This document shows, in pieces, positions 36,080 through 44,489 of a stretch of 64,000 bases of DNA. This stretch comes from Rhodococcus spelaei (lineage in GTDB: Bacteria; Actinomycetota; Actinomycetes; Mycobacteriales; Mycobacteriaceae). Below the pieces are notes generated by a model that was not told the DNA's origin, made no database searches, and was given only the letters and a program-made list of their open reading frames with translations. A program made the translations under genes and the position numbers. The DNA lies in NCBI RefSeq assembly GCF_006704125.1, contig NZ_VIGH01000008.1, forward strand, positions 1 through 64,000. Direction: 5' to 3'. Position 1 is the first letter of the stretch, and every line of letters starts with the position of its first letter.

Positions 36080-37228
36080 ATGGGGTGTGCGTTGAGTTCG
36101 AAGAGTCTCGTGTCCGCGATCGGCCGCCGTCGTCGCGGGTCGCGCCGGTTCGGCGTGGCGGTCGCGACCGCCACGGTGGTTGCGTTCACGGGCGGTGTCG
36201 CGCAGGCTGCCCCCGACCTGGGCAGTTCGGGCAGTTCGGACACCGGCAGTCTGGACGCGGGGAGCCTCGCGAGCGGGAGTGTCGGCGCCGGCTCGTCGAT
36301 TCCGCCGGCCCTGCAGGAGGATCCCGGCCCGCCGCCGCCCGTCCGCGACGACATCACCACCGCGGCGATCGTCGCCGAGTCCTCGCCGACCGCGCAGACC
36401 CAGCGGCTGACCGTCGCCTCTCCCGCACTGCGGCGCGAGGTCACCCTCGACGTGCTGCTGCCCGCGGACCGCTCCACCGCGCGGCCGGTGCTCTACATGC
36501 TGGACGGCGTCAGCGCCCGAAACAACAAGAGCGGCTGGATGACTCACGGTGCGCCCGAGTTCTTCGCCGACAAGGACACCAACGTGGTGATGATCAACGG
36601 CGGCCGCGGGAGCGTGTACACGGACTGGGACCAGGCCGACCCGAAACTCGGCTGGAACAAGTGGGAGACCTTCATCGCCGAGGAGTTGCCGCCGCTGATC
36701 GACGCGAAGCTCGGCACCAACCGGGTTCGCGCGGTCGCCGGACTGTCGATGGGCGGGCAGGCGGCGATGATGCTCACCCATCGCCACCCCGACCTCTACC
36801 GCGGCGTCGCGGCGTTCAGCGGTTGCTTCACCACCGACGACACCCTCGGCCGGCTCACCATTCAGACGTCAGTGACCTCGCAGGGCGGCGACCCGACGAA
36901 CATGTGGTCCTCGCCCAACGGCCCGCAGTGGTCCGAGCACGACTCGGTCAAGAATGCGGAGAAGCTGCGCGACAAGCAGATCTACCTGTCGGTCGGCAAC
37001 GGGATCCCCGGCAAGTACGAGTCGAACACCGACCCGAAGACCCTTGCCGTCGGCGTCGCGCTCGAGGTCGGGTCCAAGATGTGCACCGAGAAGCTCGAGT
37101 CTCGCCTCGACGCGCTGAAGATCCCCGTGACCGTGCGCTACGAGTCTCAGGGCATCCATGCCTGGGGGTACTGGACCGAGCAGCTGCCGAAGGCGTGGCC
37201 CACGCTGCGGAAGGCGCTGGGGCTGTAG
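36080..37228 (+). CDS. antigen-85-type mycolyltransferase/esterase
   Basis: A secreted 382-residue protein. A basic N-terminus (RRRRGSRR) is followed by a hydrophobic core and an AQA cleavage site near residue 44, then a Ser/Gly-rich linker and an esterase domain: LYMLDGVSARNNKSGW near residue 137, nucleophile GLSMGGQAA near residue 221, and His in GIHAWGYW near residue 358. The GWMTHG to VMINGG region resembles Corynebacteriales mycolyltransferases, which move mycolates onto trehalose and arabinogalactan. ATG 36080 or TTG 36092 could start it. It is convergent with the LysR-like gene with a 1-bp gap. Confidence 0.85.
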   Translation: MGCALSSKSLVSAIGRRRRGSRRFGVAVATATVVAFTGGVAQAAPDLGSSGSSDTGSLDAGSLASGSVGAGSSIPPALQEDPGPPPPVRDDITTAAIVAESSPTAQTQRLTVASPALRREVTLDVLLPADRSTARPVLYMLDGVSARNNKSGWMTHGAPEFFADKDTNVVMINGGRGSVYTDWDQADPKLGWNKWETFIAEELPPLIDAKLGTNRVRAVAGLSMGGQAAMMLTHRHPDLYRGVAAFSGCFTTDDTLGRLTIQTSVTSQGGDPTNMWSSPNGPQWSEHDSVKNAEKLRDKQIYLSVGNGIPGKYESNTDPKTLAVGVALEVGSKMCTEKLESRLDALKIPVTVRYESQGIHAWGYWTEQLPKAWPTLRKALGL

Positions 37229-37229
37229 G

Positions 37230-37976
37230 TCAACGCCTGCCGCGGCCCCCGGACCGCTTGCCGCCCTTGGTGGTTCGGCGTTCGGGGGTAGCGGTCCGCC
37301 CGGCGCGCGCCTGCTTGGCCGCCGTCTTCTGTGCCGCGGTCAGCTTGGGTGCGGGCTCGTCCGCGCCGCGGCCCCGGGAGCTGTTCGCGGTGCGTCCGCG
37401 CACGATCCCGACGAACTCCTCGACCAGTTCGGTGGTCGCGTCCTCGGGCCAGGCCAGTGCGACCGGCGACTCCGGGGCGTCCGTCACCGTCCGATAGGTC
37501 AGGTCCTTGCGGTGGTGCAGCCGGGCCAGGGACTGGGGGACCACCAGGACGCCGATGCCGGCGGCGACGAGTTCGATCGCGTCGGCGGTGGTGGCGGGCC
37601 GTTGCGCCGCGGGGACGCCGGGCAACGCGTCCCAATCCAGCGCGTCGTCGAGGGGATGCAGCACCACTTCGGCAGCCAGGTCGGCGCGCGTCACCGCGTC
37701 CGCCGCGGTGACCAGGTGGTCCTTCGGCACCACGACCACCGGCGTCTCGGAGTACAGCGCGATCACATTCAGTCCGGTCCGGTCGATCGGCAGTCGCACC
37801 AGCCCGGCATCGGCGGCGCCGCCGCGCAGTACTCCCGCGGCGTCGGCCGCCGTGGTCGTGGTGAGTTCGAGCGGGACCTCCGGTAGCCGTTCCTTCCAGA
37901 TCCGCACCCACTTCGACGGGGTCACGCCGGGGACGTACGCGAGCCGGAACGGGATCGGTGCGGTGGGCTCGGTCAT
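37230..37976 (-). CDS. LysR substrate-binding-domain protein without HTH
   Basis: A 248-residue protein beginning directly with a periplasmic-binding-type domain (PFRLAYVPGVTPSKW, then ADAGLVRLPID, VVVVPKDHLV, IGVLVVPQSLAR). This is the effector domain of LysR regulators, but no DNA-binding domain precedes it: upstream is the divergent DUF5997 gene. The last 45 residues are strongly basic (TAAQKTAAKQARAGRT, KGGKRSGGRGRR), which could bind nucleic acid. The pairing with DUF5997 recurs in actinobacteria, suggesting a joint function. Confidence 0.78.
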   Translation of the reverse strand: MTEPTAPIPFRLAYVPGVTPSKWVRIWKERLPEVPLELTTTTAADAAGVLRGGAADAGLVRLPIDRTGLNVIALYSETPVVVVPKDHLVTAADAVTRADLAAEVVLHPLDDALDWDALPGVPAAQRPATTADAIELVAAGIGVLVVPQSLARLHHRKDLTYRTVTDAPESPVALAWPEDATTELVEEFVGIVRGRTANSSRGRGADEPAPKLTAAQKTAAKQARAGRTATPERRTTKGGKRSGGRGRR

Positions 37977-38032
37977 TTCGGTGAGCCTACCGGGGCGCGG
38001 GCGCGTTGCCCCTGCTCGATAGGCTGACCCCC

Positions 38033-38470
38033 ATGAGTTCGCAGAAGACACCCCAGACGATGAAGCCCGCGACGGCGGCCAAGAAGCTGGGCGTGTACCT
38101 CGAGGCCACCCCCGCCGAGTTTCAGGCCGGTGAAGTCTCCCGCGACGAACTCGCCGAGCTGCGCGACAACCCGCCGCAGTGGTTGGTGGCGTTGCGCGCC
38201 GACGGCCCGCACCCGCGCCCGGTGGTCGCGGACAAGCTCGGCGTCTCCATCGCGGGCCTCGCCCGCGGCGGCGTGACCGACGCGCTGACCACCGCGCAGA
38301 TCGACGCGCTGCTCGCCGACCAGCCGGACTGGCTGCGGGCCGAGCGCGCGTCGCTGGTGGAGGTCCGCAAGGACGAGAAGCGGATCAAGGAGCAGCAGGC
38401 GGCCAAGCGTGAGCAGTCGAACCGGCGCGAGCGGTTCGCGAAGCCGATCCACCACCCGAACGAGGACTGA
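38033..38470 (+). CDS. DUF5997 family protein
   Basis: A 145-residue soluble protein with KPATAAKKLGVYLEATPAEF near the N-terminus, then PHPRPVVADKLGVSIAGLAR, a helix pair like a small HTH, and a Lys/Arg/Glu helical tail. It matches the actinobacterial DUF5997 family, usually beside a LysR-type substrate-binding protein, as here (divergent, 56 bp between starts). The KLGVSIAGLARGG helix suggests DNA binding, which would supply what the partner lacks; this is inference. Confidence 0.78.
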   Translation: MSSQKTPQTMKPATAAKKLGVYLEATPAEFQAGEVSRDELAELRDNPPQWLVALRADGPHPRPVVADKLGVSIAGLARGGVTDALTTAQIDALLADQPDWLRAERASLVEVRKDEKRIKEQQAAKREQSNRRERFAKPIHHPNED

Positions 38471-38583
38471 CCCCCCCGCGGCCGTGATCGGGGTAACGCC
38501 ACGAGACGTGCCGTCGATGAGGTTAGGTGTCGTGGGACTCGATCAGCGAGTCCGAGCGGACCAGCGATCAGGAGGCCCCACGC

Positions 38584-39384
38584 GTGTCGTACCCGGCTGA
38601 CATGAGCTCCGAACCGACCGTCGTGATCCCTCGCGTGGAACCCGGGGTGAACCCCGACGAGGGCCAGGGACCGGATCCGAGTCCGGGTCCGCGGTCGCCG
38701 TGGCGCGGGCCTGTGGTGGCCGCTGGAGTGTCCGTCGCGGCACTGATCGTCGGCGCGTTCGGCGGATACATGTACGGATCGTCCGGATCACAGGCGTCGA
38801 CCCCGGCCGTGGCGGCGACGACGCCCGCGCCCACCTCGGTCGCGCCGGTGCCGGCGCCCGGTCAGTTCCTGGCGACGACCGGCACGGTCGACTCGATCTC
38901 GGGCGGCTCGTTCGTCCTGGTCACCGCCGACCGCACGAGGGTGACGGTGCGGACCACCGCGACGACCCGGCTGATCACCCAGCGCGGAGCTGCGCTGACC
39001 GATCTGCGGGTGGGGGACCCGGCGGTGGCCTCCGGCACCCGGTCCGGATCCGACCTCACCGCCGACCTGGTGATCGCGGGCGCGCTGCCGGGCTTGGTGC
39101 CGACCACCACGCCCGCGGCCGCACCGGTCGCGACGCAGGCATCCGAACCGGCGGCGTCCACCCAGCAGTGGGTGCCGCAGCCCGAACCCACCACGACGGT
39201 CCCGGTGTCGCCGCCTTCGGTGGTCCAGCAGGCGCCGGCCGTGCCGCCCGCCCCGGCTCCCACCACCGAGATCGGTCCCAAACGCAGCGACTACGGACCC
39301 AAGCAGGACAGCTACGGACCGAAGGGCGACTACGGGCCCAAGGGCGACTACGGACCGAAGCAGGACAGCTACGGCCCCAACTGA
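38584..39384 (+). CDS. membrane-anchored Pro/Thr-rich protein with YGPK repeats
   Basis: GTG 38584 is set by AGGAGG 8 bp upstream, ahead of the later ATG 38602. The 266-residue protein has a Pro/Gly-rich cytoplasmic start, one membrane helix near residues 43-66 (GPVVAAGVSVAALIVGAFGG), a Pro/Thr/Ala spacer, a small strand-rich domain (residues 95-160: GTVDSISGGSFVLVTADRTR), another Pro-rich linker and a C-terminal run of seven YGP-containing units such as YGPKQDS and YGPKGD. The domain resembles the OB-like DUF5666 type. Function unknown; the repeat tail is outside the membrane. Confidence 0.65.
   Translation: MSYPADMSSEPTVVIPRVEPGVNPDEGQGPDPSPGPRSPWRGPVVAAGVSVAALIVGAFGGYMYGSSGSQASTPAVAATTPAPTSVAPVPAPGQFLATTGTVDSISGGSFVLVTADRTRVTVRTTATTRLITQRGAALTDLRVGDPAVASGTRSGSDLTADLVIAGALPGLVPTTTPAAAPVATQASEPAASTQQWVPQPEPTTTVPVSPPSVVQQAPAVPPAPAPTTEIGPKRSDYGPKQDSYGPKGDYGPKGDYGPKQDSYGPN
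39286..39384. repeat. in-frame YGPK-type repeats
   Basis: The last 30 codons of the preceding gene are alternating 15-18-bp units encoding (S/G)DYGPK and QDSYGPK. They are recent-looking tandem copies with near-identical codons. Confidence 0.8.
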
Positions 39385-39507
39385 TGTGACACACGCCGGC
39401 GCGCCGCCCGAGCGGTCCCCGAGGGTGAGATTCACGACCCAGGGGAGCCGGTTGTCCCCGGGGATCTCCTCGCGACGTGTGAGGCTGTCCCGGGCGGGAC
39501 GGGCGGG

Positions 39508-39520
39508 GATAATGGCGCAA
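39508..39520 (+). promoter_or_regulatory. -10 element for leaderless TetR mRNA
   Basis: GATAAT at 39508-39513 ends 6 bp before the TetR ATG, so transcription would begin at or next to the A of the start codon. No ribosome site is present, in line with a leaderless mRNA. Confidence 0.6.
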
Positions 39521-40071
39521 TGCGGTCACACGGGAAGATCCTGGACGCCACCCTGGGGTTGATCGGGAGCGGCGGATTCGAGGCGGTCTCCATCGCGTCG
39601 GCGGCGCACGCGGCCGGCGTTACTCGGCAGACCGTGTACAGCATCTTCGGCTCGCGCGAGGAGTTGGTCTCGCAAGCGATGGCGGGTCACATGACCGAGG
39701 TGGCGAGAGGACTCCAGGCCGGGCTCGCAGCCGCGCGTAATCCGTGCGAGTACGTGGTCGAACTGATCGTGGCGTGCCGGAGCAGCGTTCGCACCGATCC
39801 CGTGCTGATCACGTTGCTGCGGTCCGAGAGCAGCAACCCGCTGTTCGACTCGGGGGCGGTCGGCCGAGCGAAGGCGGTCGCGCGCACCCTGCTCGCGCCG
39901 CTCGTCGAGCTGTACCCGGAGGTCCGGCCGCGCTTCGACGACATCGTGGAAATCTCTGTGCACCTTGGCCTGTCGGCGGTTTTGTTCGACGACGACGCGC
40001 TCCGGAGCGACGACGACCTGCGCGCGTTCCTCACTCGGTGGCTCGCACCAGCGATGCCGCCGCTTCCGTGA
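39520..40071 (+). CDS. TetR-family regulator
   Basis: A 183-residue regulator with the TetR HTH at residues 4-50 (ILDATLGLIGSGGFEAVSIA, then AGVTRQTVYSIFGSREELV). The C-terminal ligand domain is ordinary in size. The gene lies 195 bp upstream of the cholesterol-oxidase-like gene in the same direction, and a 7-8-7 palindrome overlaps that gene's promoter, so it is the likely repressor. A -10 box just before the ATG suggests a leaderless mRNA. Confidence 0.83.
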   Translation: MRSHGKILDATLGLIGSGGFEAVSIASAAHAAGVTRQTVYSIFGSREELVSQAMAGHMTEVARGLQAGLAAARNPCEYVVELIVACRSSVRTDPVLITLLRSESSNPLFDSGAVGRAKAVARTLLAPLVELYPEVRPRFDDIVEISVHLGLSAVLFDDDALRSDDDLRAFLTRWLAPAMPPLP

Positions 40072-40114
40072 GGGCAGTGGTCCCCGTCCTGGGCTCGGAC
40101 TTTCCAGAAACTTC

Positions 40115-40144
40115 TTGACACTTTCTGCGAGAAGTGTCTAGTTT
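40115..40144 (+). promoter_or_regulatory. GMC-oxidoreductase promoter with TetR-type operator
   Basis: TTGACA (40115-40120) and TAGTTT (40139-40144) form a promoter with an 18-bp spacer. The spacer holds the palindrome GACACTT-N8-AAGTGTC (40117-40138). Confidence 0.65.
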
Positions 40145-40266
40145 TAGCCGTCCTGGTGAACCGGGCACGGCAGTCGCCGTTCTTCGCTCTCCCGACTGCC
40201 CGCGGTTCCAGCGTGCTCACGCGCGTACGCCAGGGGTCACTCGTCGTGCACAACTGGGGGTAGCTG

Positions 40267-41862
40267 ATGTCCGGGATCAACCGTCGTTCGTTCTTCACTG
40301 CCGCCGCCGCAGCGGGATTCGCGGTGGCCGGCGCCCCCGCGGCCCGAGCCGCGACCGGGATCGCCGCGCAGGTGCGGCGGGTCCCGCTCACGAGCGAGGA
40401 CCGCCGGGTTGTCGTCGTCGGTTCCGGATTCGGTGGCGGCGTCGCGGCCTTGCGGCTGGCCGAAGCCGGGGTGCCGGTTCTGGTGTTGGAGCGCGGAATT
40501 CGGTGGCCGACGGGTCCGAACGCGCGGACCTTCCCGAATCCGACCGCGCCGGACAAGCGGGCGCTCTGGTACCGGTCGAGCCCTCAGCTGTTCGGGAAGC
40601 CGGTGGCGCTCGAGCCGTTCGCCGGCCTGGTGGAAGCGGTCGTCGGTGAGAACATGACTGCGCTCTGTGCGGCCGGGGTGGGTGGCGGATCGCTGGTCTA
40701 CCAAGGGATGTCGCTGCAGCCGTCCGAGGCCGTGTTCAACACCTTCTTCCCGAACGAACTCGACTGGCAGACGATGAACCGGGTGCACTACCCCCGCGTG
40801 GCCAAGATGCTCCAGCTCGCGACCGCTCCCGACGCACTCGTCTCCAGTCCCAGCTACCGGGCGCCCCGGGTGTTCGCCGAGCACGTCACCCGCGCAGGCC
40901 TGCCGTTGTCGAAGATCCCGATGCCGATCGACTGGAACTTCGCGCTCGCCGAACTCCGCGGCGATATGACGCCCTCGTACACCGACGGGTCGGGCGCGCT
41001 CGGCGTCAACAACGGCGGCAAGCACTCCGTCGACGTCACCTACATCGCGGCTGCCGAGGCGACCGGGAAGGTCACCGTCGAGACGTTGCACGAGGTTACC
41101 GGAATCGAGCGCACAGGGGGCGGTCGGTGGCGGGTCCACGTCAATCGGATCGACACCGCCGGAACGGTTCTCGAGAACAAGGTTCTCACCACCGACGCGC
41201 TGGTCATGGCCGCGGGCAGCCTGAACACCACCAAGCTCCTCGTGCGCTCCGCGGCCACCGGGCAGATCCCGGACATGCCCGACGCACTCGGCGGCGGCTG
41301 GGGGACCAACGCCGATCGGATCTACGTGTGGACCAACCCCGTCGAGGAATTCGGCGCCACCCAGGGCGGGCCGGTCGTCTACGGCAGCCTGAACTGGGAC
41401 GACCCGCGCAGTGCGCACACCGTCATCCAGGCGTCGATTCCGTCGATGTCGGTCGATGCTCGCAGCACGATGATGGTCGGGTTCGGGGTCAGCGAGGGAC
41501 GCGGCCGGTTCGCGTACGACGCCGGCGCGGACGAGGCGAAGCTGCACTGGCCGAAGGACGGCGATGCGGTCATCCAGAACGGCAGCATCGGACCGACCGC
41601 GCACAAGATCGCCGGACCGGCCAGCTTCCTCACCGACACCAACGTCCTCTTCCCGTCCACCTGGCACGCGCTGGGCGGCGCGAGCATGGGTGCGGTCTGC
41701 GACCTCGACGGGCGCGTGCACGGTCAGCGTGGACTCTACGTCCTCGACGGTGCGCTGATGCCCGGCACGGCCGGGGCCTGCAACCCGTCCATGACCATCG
41801 CCGCCATCGCCGAACGGGCAGTGGACAACCTGGTCGCCCGCGACGTCGGCACGGTCATCTGA
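40267..41862 (+). CDS. exported GMC oxidoreductase, cholesterol-oxidase-like
   Basis: A 531-residue flavoprotein with a twin-arginine signal (NRRSFFTAAAAAGFAVAG, AxA cut near residue 28). The FAD dinucleotide motif is VVVVGSGFGGGVAALRLAEA near residue 45. Middle segments such as GGKHSVDVTYIAAAEATGKV and FAYDAGADEAKLHW track the cholesterol oxidase of Brevibacterium/Streptomyces, and the catalytic His (WHALGG) and Asn (CNPSMTIAA) are present. The Glu that acts as isomerisation base (Glu361 in that enzyme) appears absent: the matching segment reads QASIPSM. It may oxidise 3-beta-hydroxysterols without isomerising, or use another alcohol. A TetR gene and operator precede it. Confidence 0.8.
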   Translation: MSGINRRSFFTAAAAAGFAVAGAPAARAATGIAAQVRRVPLTSEDRRVVVVGSGFGGGVAALRLAEAGVPVLVLERGIRWPTGPNARTFPNPTAPDKRALWYRSSPQLFGKPVALEPFAGLVEAVVGENMTALCAAGVGGGSLVYQGMSLQPSEAVFNTFFPNELDWQTMNRVHYPRVAKMLQLATAPDALVSSPSYRAPRVFAEHVTRAGLPLSKIPMPIDWNFALAELRGDMTPSYTDGSGALGVNNGGKHSVDVTYIAAAEATGKVTVETLHEVTGIERTGGGRWRVHVNRIDTAGTVLENKVLTTDALVMAAGSLNTTKLLVRSAATGQIPDMPDALGGGWGTNADRIYVWTNPVEEFGATQGGPVVYGSLNWDDPRSAHTVIQASIPSMSVDARSTMMVGFGVSEGRGRFAYDAGADEAKLHWPKDGDAVIQNGSIGPTAHKIAGPASFLTDTNVLFPSTWHALGGASMGAVCDLDGRVHGQRGLYVLDGALMPGTAGACNPSMTIAAIAERAVDNLVARDVGTVI

Positions 41863-41885
41863 CAGTTCGCGGGCCAATTCGGCAA

Positions 41886-41943
41886 CTGTGAGCGCGAAGT
41901 ACCCCGGCCGGGGTGAACGGCGCGCACAGGCGGCGCAGCCGCG
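41886..41943. repeat. composite intergenic palindrome C (diverged)
   Basis: A 20-bp arm pair (right arm GGGGTGAACGGCGCGCACAG, 14 of 20 paired, GGCC centre) followed by GGCGGC-GCA-GCCGCG. The right half is identical to element A; the left half has decayed. It lies between the convergent GMC and helicase genes. Confidence 0.8.
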
Positions 41944-41944
41944 C

Positions 41945-44449
41945 TTACCCCTCGACGACCTCGAACTCGTCGAAGACCACCTCGCCGGAGGCGTCGGACT
42001 CGGCGAGGTTCACCTCCCCGACCAGTGCCCAGCCGTGGTCGCCGTTCGGGTCGGCGAGGGTCTGACGCACCCGCCACAGTTCCGGCTCGACCGAGACGGT
42101 GAACAGTTGCGGGCCACGGGCATCCGGTCCGGTGCCGACCTCGTCGTACTCGTCGAAGTACAGCTCCATCAGGTCGGCCCAGTCGTCGGCGTCGAGTCCG
42201 TCGCCGAGGTCGGCGAGCAGGTCCCAGCGCCGGCGGGAGGCCAGTTCGACCCGCTTGAACATGGCGTTGCGGATCATCACCGTGAACGCGCGGGTGTTCG
42301 CCGAGACGGGGCGCGGGATGTCGGCGCCGAATGCGATCTGTTGGTCGTCGCCCTCCGCGCCCGGGTTGGTCAGCTGCTCCCACTCGTCGAGCAGCGACGA
42401 GTCGACCTGGCGGATCAGCTCGCCCAGCCACTCGGTGATGTCCTCGAGTTCCTCGGTGCGCGCCGAGTCGGGGACCGTCTGGCGCAGCGCCCGGTAGGCG
42501 TCGGCCAGGTAGCGCAGCACCAGGCCCTCCGACCGCGCGAGCCCGTAGTGGCTGACCAGTTCGGCGAAGGTCATCGCCTTCTCCACCATGTCGCGCACCA
42601 CCGACTTCGGGGACAGCGCGAACTCCGCCACCCACGGGTGCCCGCCGCGGTACGTCTCGAACGCCGGGAAGAGCAATTCCTCCAACGGTTTCGGCCAGGT
42701 GACGTCCTCGAGCAGCTCCATCCGCTCCTCGTACTCGATGCCGTCGGCCTTCATCTGCTGCACGGCTTCGCCGCGCGCAGCGTGCTGCTGGGCCATCAGG
42801 ATCTGCCGTGGGTCGTCGAGCGTGGATTCGATCACCGACACCACGTCGAGCGCGTACGTGACGGCGTCGGCGTCGAGCAGCTCGATCGCGGCCAGCGCGA
42901 ACGGCGACAGCGGCTGGTTCAGCGCGAAGTTCTGCTGCAGGTCCATCGTCAGGCGGGCCCACGAGCCGTCCGCGTCGGGGGCGTCGAGCTGCTCGACGAC
43001 ACCCGCCTGGAGCAGTCCGCGGTACAGCGCGATCGCCCGCAGGATGTGCTTGCGCTGCTGCGGCCGCGACTCGTGCGAGTCCTCCAGCAGGTGCCGCATC
43101 GCGTCGAAGCAGTTGCCGGACCGGGCGATCACGTTGAGCAGCATCGAGTTCGACACCCGGAAGCGGGAGACCAGCTGTTCGGGTGAGGCGGCGACGAGGC
43201 GCTCGAACGTCGGCTCGCCCCAGGACACGAAGCCTTCCGGTGCCTTCTTGCGCTGAATCTTCTTGAGCTTCTTCGGGTCGTCGCCCGCCCTGGCGACCAT
43301 GCGGTAGTTCTCGATCTCGTGCTCGGGCGCCTGCACCACCACCGTGCCCATGGTGTCGTAACCGGCGCGGCCCGCGCGGCCCGCGATCTGGTGGAACTCG
43401 CGCGCCCGCAGGTGCCGGGTGCGGGTGCCGTCGTACTTGGTCAGTCCGGTCAGCAGCACCGTGCGGATCGGCACGTTGATGCCGACGCCGAGGGTGTCGG
43501 TGCCGCAGATGACCTTGAGCAGGCCGTCCTGCGCGAGCTTCTCGATCAGTCGCCGGTACTTGGGCAGCATCCCGGCGTGGTGCACGCCGATCCCGTGACG
43601 GACCAAGCGGGAGAGCGTCTTTCCGAACCCGGTGGTGAACCGGAACCCGCCGAGTGCGTCGGCGATCGCGGCCTTCTCCTCCTTGGAGGACATGTTCACG
43701 CTGGTCAGCGCCTGCGCTCGCTCGAGCGCCGCGGCCTGGGTGAAGTGCACGACGTACACGGGGGCCTGGTTGGTGGTCGCGAGCTCCTCGATGGTCTCGC
43801 CGATCGGGGTCTTCGCGTACGAGAAGGTCAGCGGCACGGGCCTTTCCGTCCCGCCGACCACCGTCGTCGGCCTGCCGGTCCGGCGGGTCAGGTCCTCCTG
43901 GAAGAACGACACGTCCCCGAGGGTGGCCGACATCAGCAGGAACTGGGCATGCGGCAACTCGATCAGCGGGACCTGCCAGGCCCAGCCACGGTCCGGCTCC
44001 GAGTAGTAGTGGAACTCGTCCATCACGACCTGGCCGATGTCGGAGTCCGCGCCCTGGCGCAGCGCCAGGTTCGCCACGATCTCGGCGGTCGCGCAGACGA
44101 TTGGGGCGGACGAGTTCACCGAGGCGTCGCCGGTCATCATCCCGACGTTCTCCGCGCCGAACACCTCGCACAGGGCGAAGAACTTCTCGCTCACCAGTGC
44201 CTTGATCGGGGCCGTGTAGAAGGTGCGCCGGCCCTGCGCGAGCGCGGCGAAGTGCGCGCCGATCGCGACCATCGACTTCCCGGACCCGGTGGGGGTCGAC
44301 AGGATGACGTTGGCGCCGGAGACGACCTCGATCAGCGACTCCTCCTGAGCGGGGTACAGCGTCAGACCGCGGTCGCTCGCCCACCCCGCGAAGGCGTCGA
44401 AGAGCGAGTCGGCATCGGGGCTGGCGGGGACGAGGTCGGTGAGGAGCAC
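41945..44449 (-). CDS. DEAD/DEAH-box helicase with DUF3516
   Basis: An 834-residue SF2 helicase. Motifs: LYPAQEESL near residue 31 (Q motif), STPTGSGKSM near residue 50, MDEFHYYSE near residue 143 (DEFH instead of DEAH/DEVH), MSATLG near residue 170 and HQIAGRAGRAGYDTMG near residue 353. The C-terminal ~400 residues are the DUF3516 region, rich in acidic helices. The Ski2-like order suggests action on structured RNA or RNA-protein complexes, but its role is unproven. The gene is convergent with the GMC gene across palindrome C and stands alone. Confidence 0.88.
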   Translation of the reverse strand: MLLTDLVPASPDADSLFDAFAGWASDRGLTLYPAQEESLIEVVSGANVILSTPTGSGKSMVAIGAHFAALAQGRRTFYTAPIKALVSEKFFALCEVFGAENVGMMTGDASVNSSAPIVCATAEIVANLALRQGADSDIGQVVMDEFHYYSEPDRGWAWQVPLIELPHAQFLLMSATLGDVSFFQEDLTRRTGRPTTVVGGTERPVPLTFSYAKTPIGETIEELATTNQAPVYVVHFTQAAALERAQALTSVNMSSKEEKAAIADALGGFRFTTGFGKTLSRLVRHGIGVHHAGMLPKYRRLIEKLAQDGLLKVICGTDTLGVGINVPIRTVLLTGLTKYDGTRTRHLRAREFHQIAGRAGRAGYDTMGTVVVQAPEHEIENYRMVARAGDDPKKLKKIQRKKAPEGFVSWGEPTFERLVAASPEQLVSRFRVSNSMLLNVIARSGNCFDAMRHLLEDSHESRPQQRKHILRAIALYRGLLQAGVVEQLDAPDADGSWARLTMDLQQNFALNQPLSPFALAAIELLDADAVTYALDVVSVIESTLDDPRQILMAQQHAARGEAVQQMKADGIEYEERMELLEDVTWPKPLEELLFPAFETYRGGHPWVAEFALSPKSVVRDMVEKAMTFAELVSHYGLARSEGLVLRYLADAYRALRQTVPDSARTEELEDITEWLGELIRQVDSSLLDEWEQLTNPGAEGDDQQIAFGADIPRPVSANTRAFTVMIRNAMFKRVELASRRRWDLLADLGDGLDADDWADLMELYFDEYDEVGTGPDARGPQLFTVSVEPELWRVRQTLADPNGDHGWALVGEVNLAESDASGEVVFDEFEVVEG

Positions 44450-44489
44450 TGATACAGGCTATCGGTCGTCGTCGGCGCCGCGTGTGCGG

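Noticed and set aside
38518-38527. IdeR box TGAGGTTAGG
   Set aside because: Only one half matches the iron-box consensus; the second half is absent.
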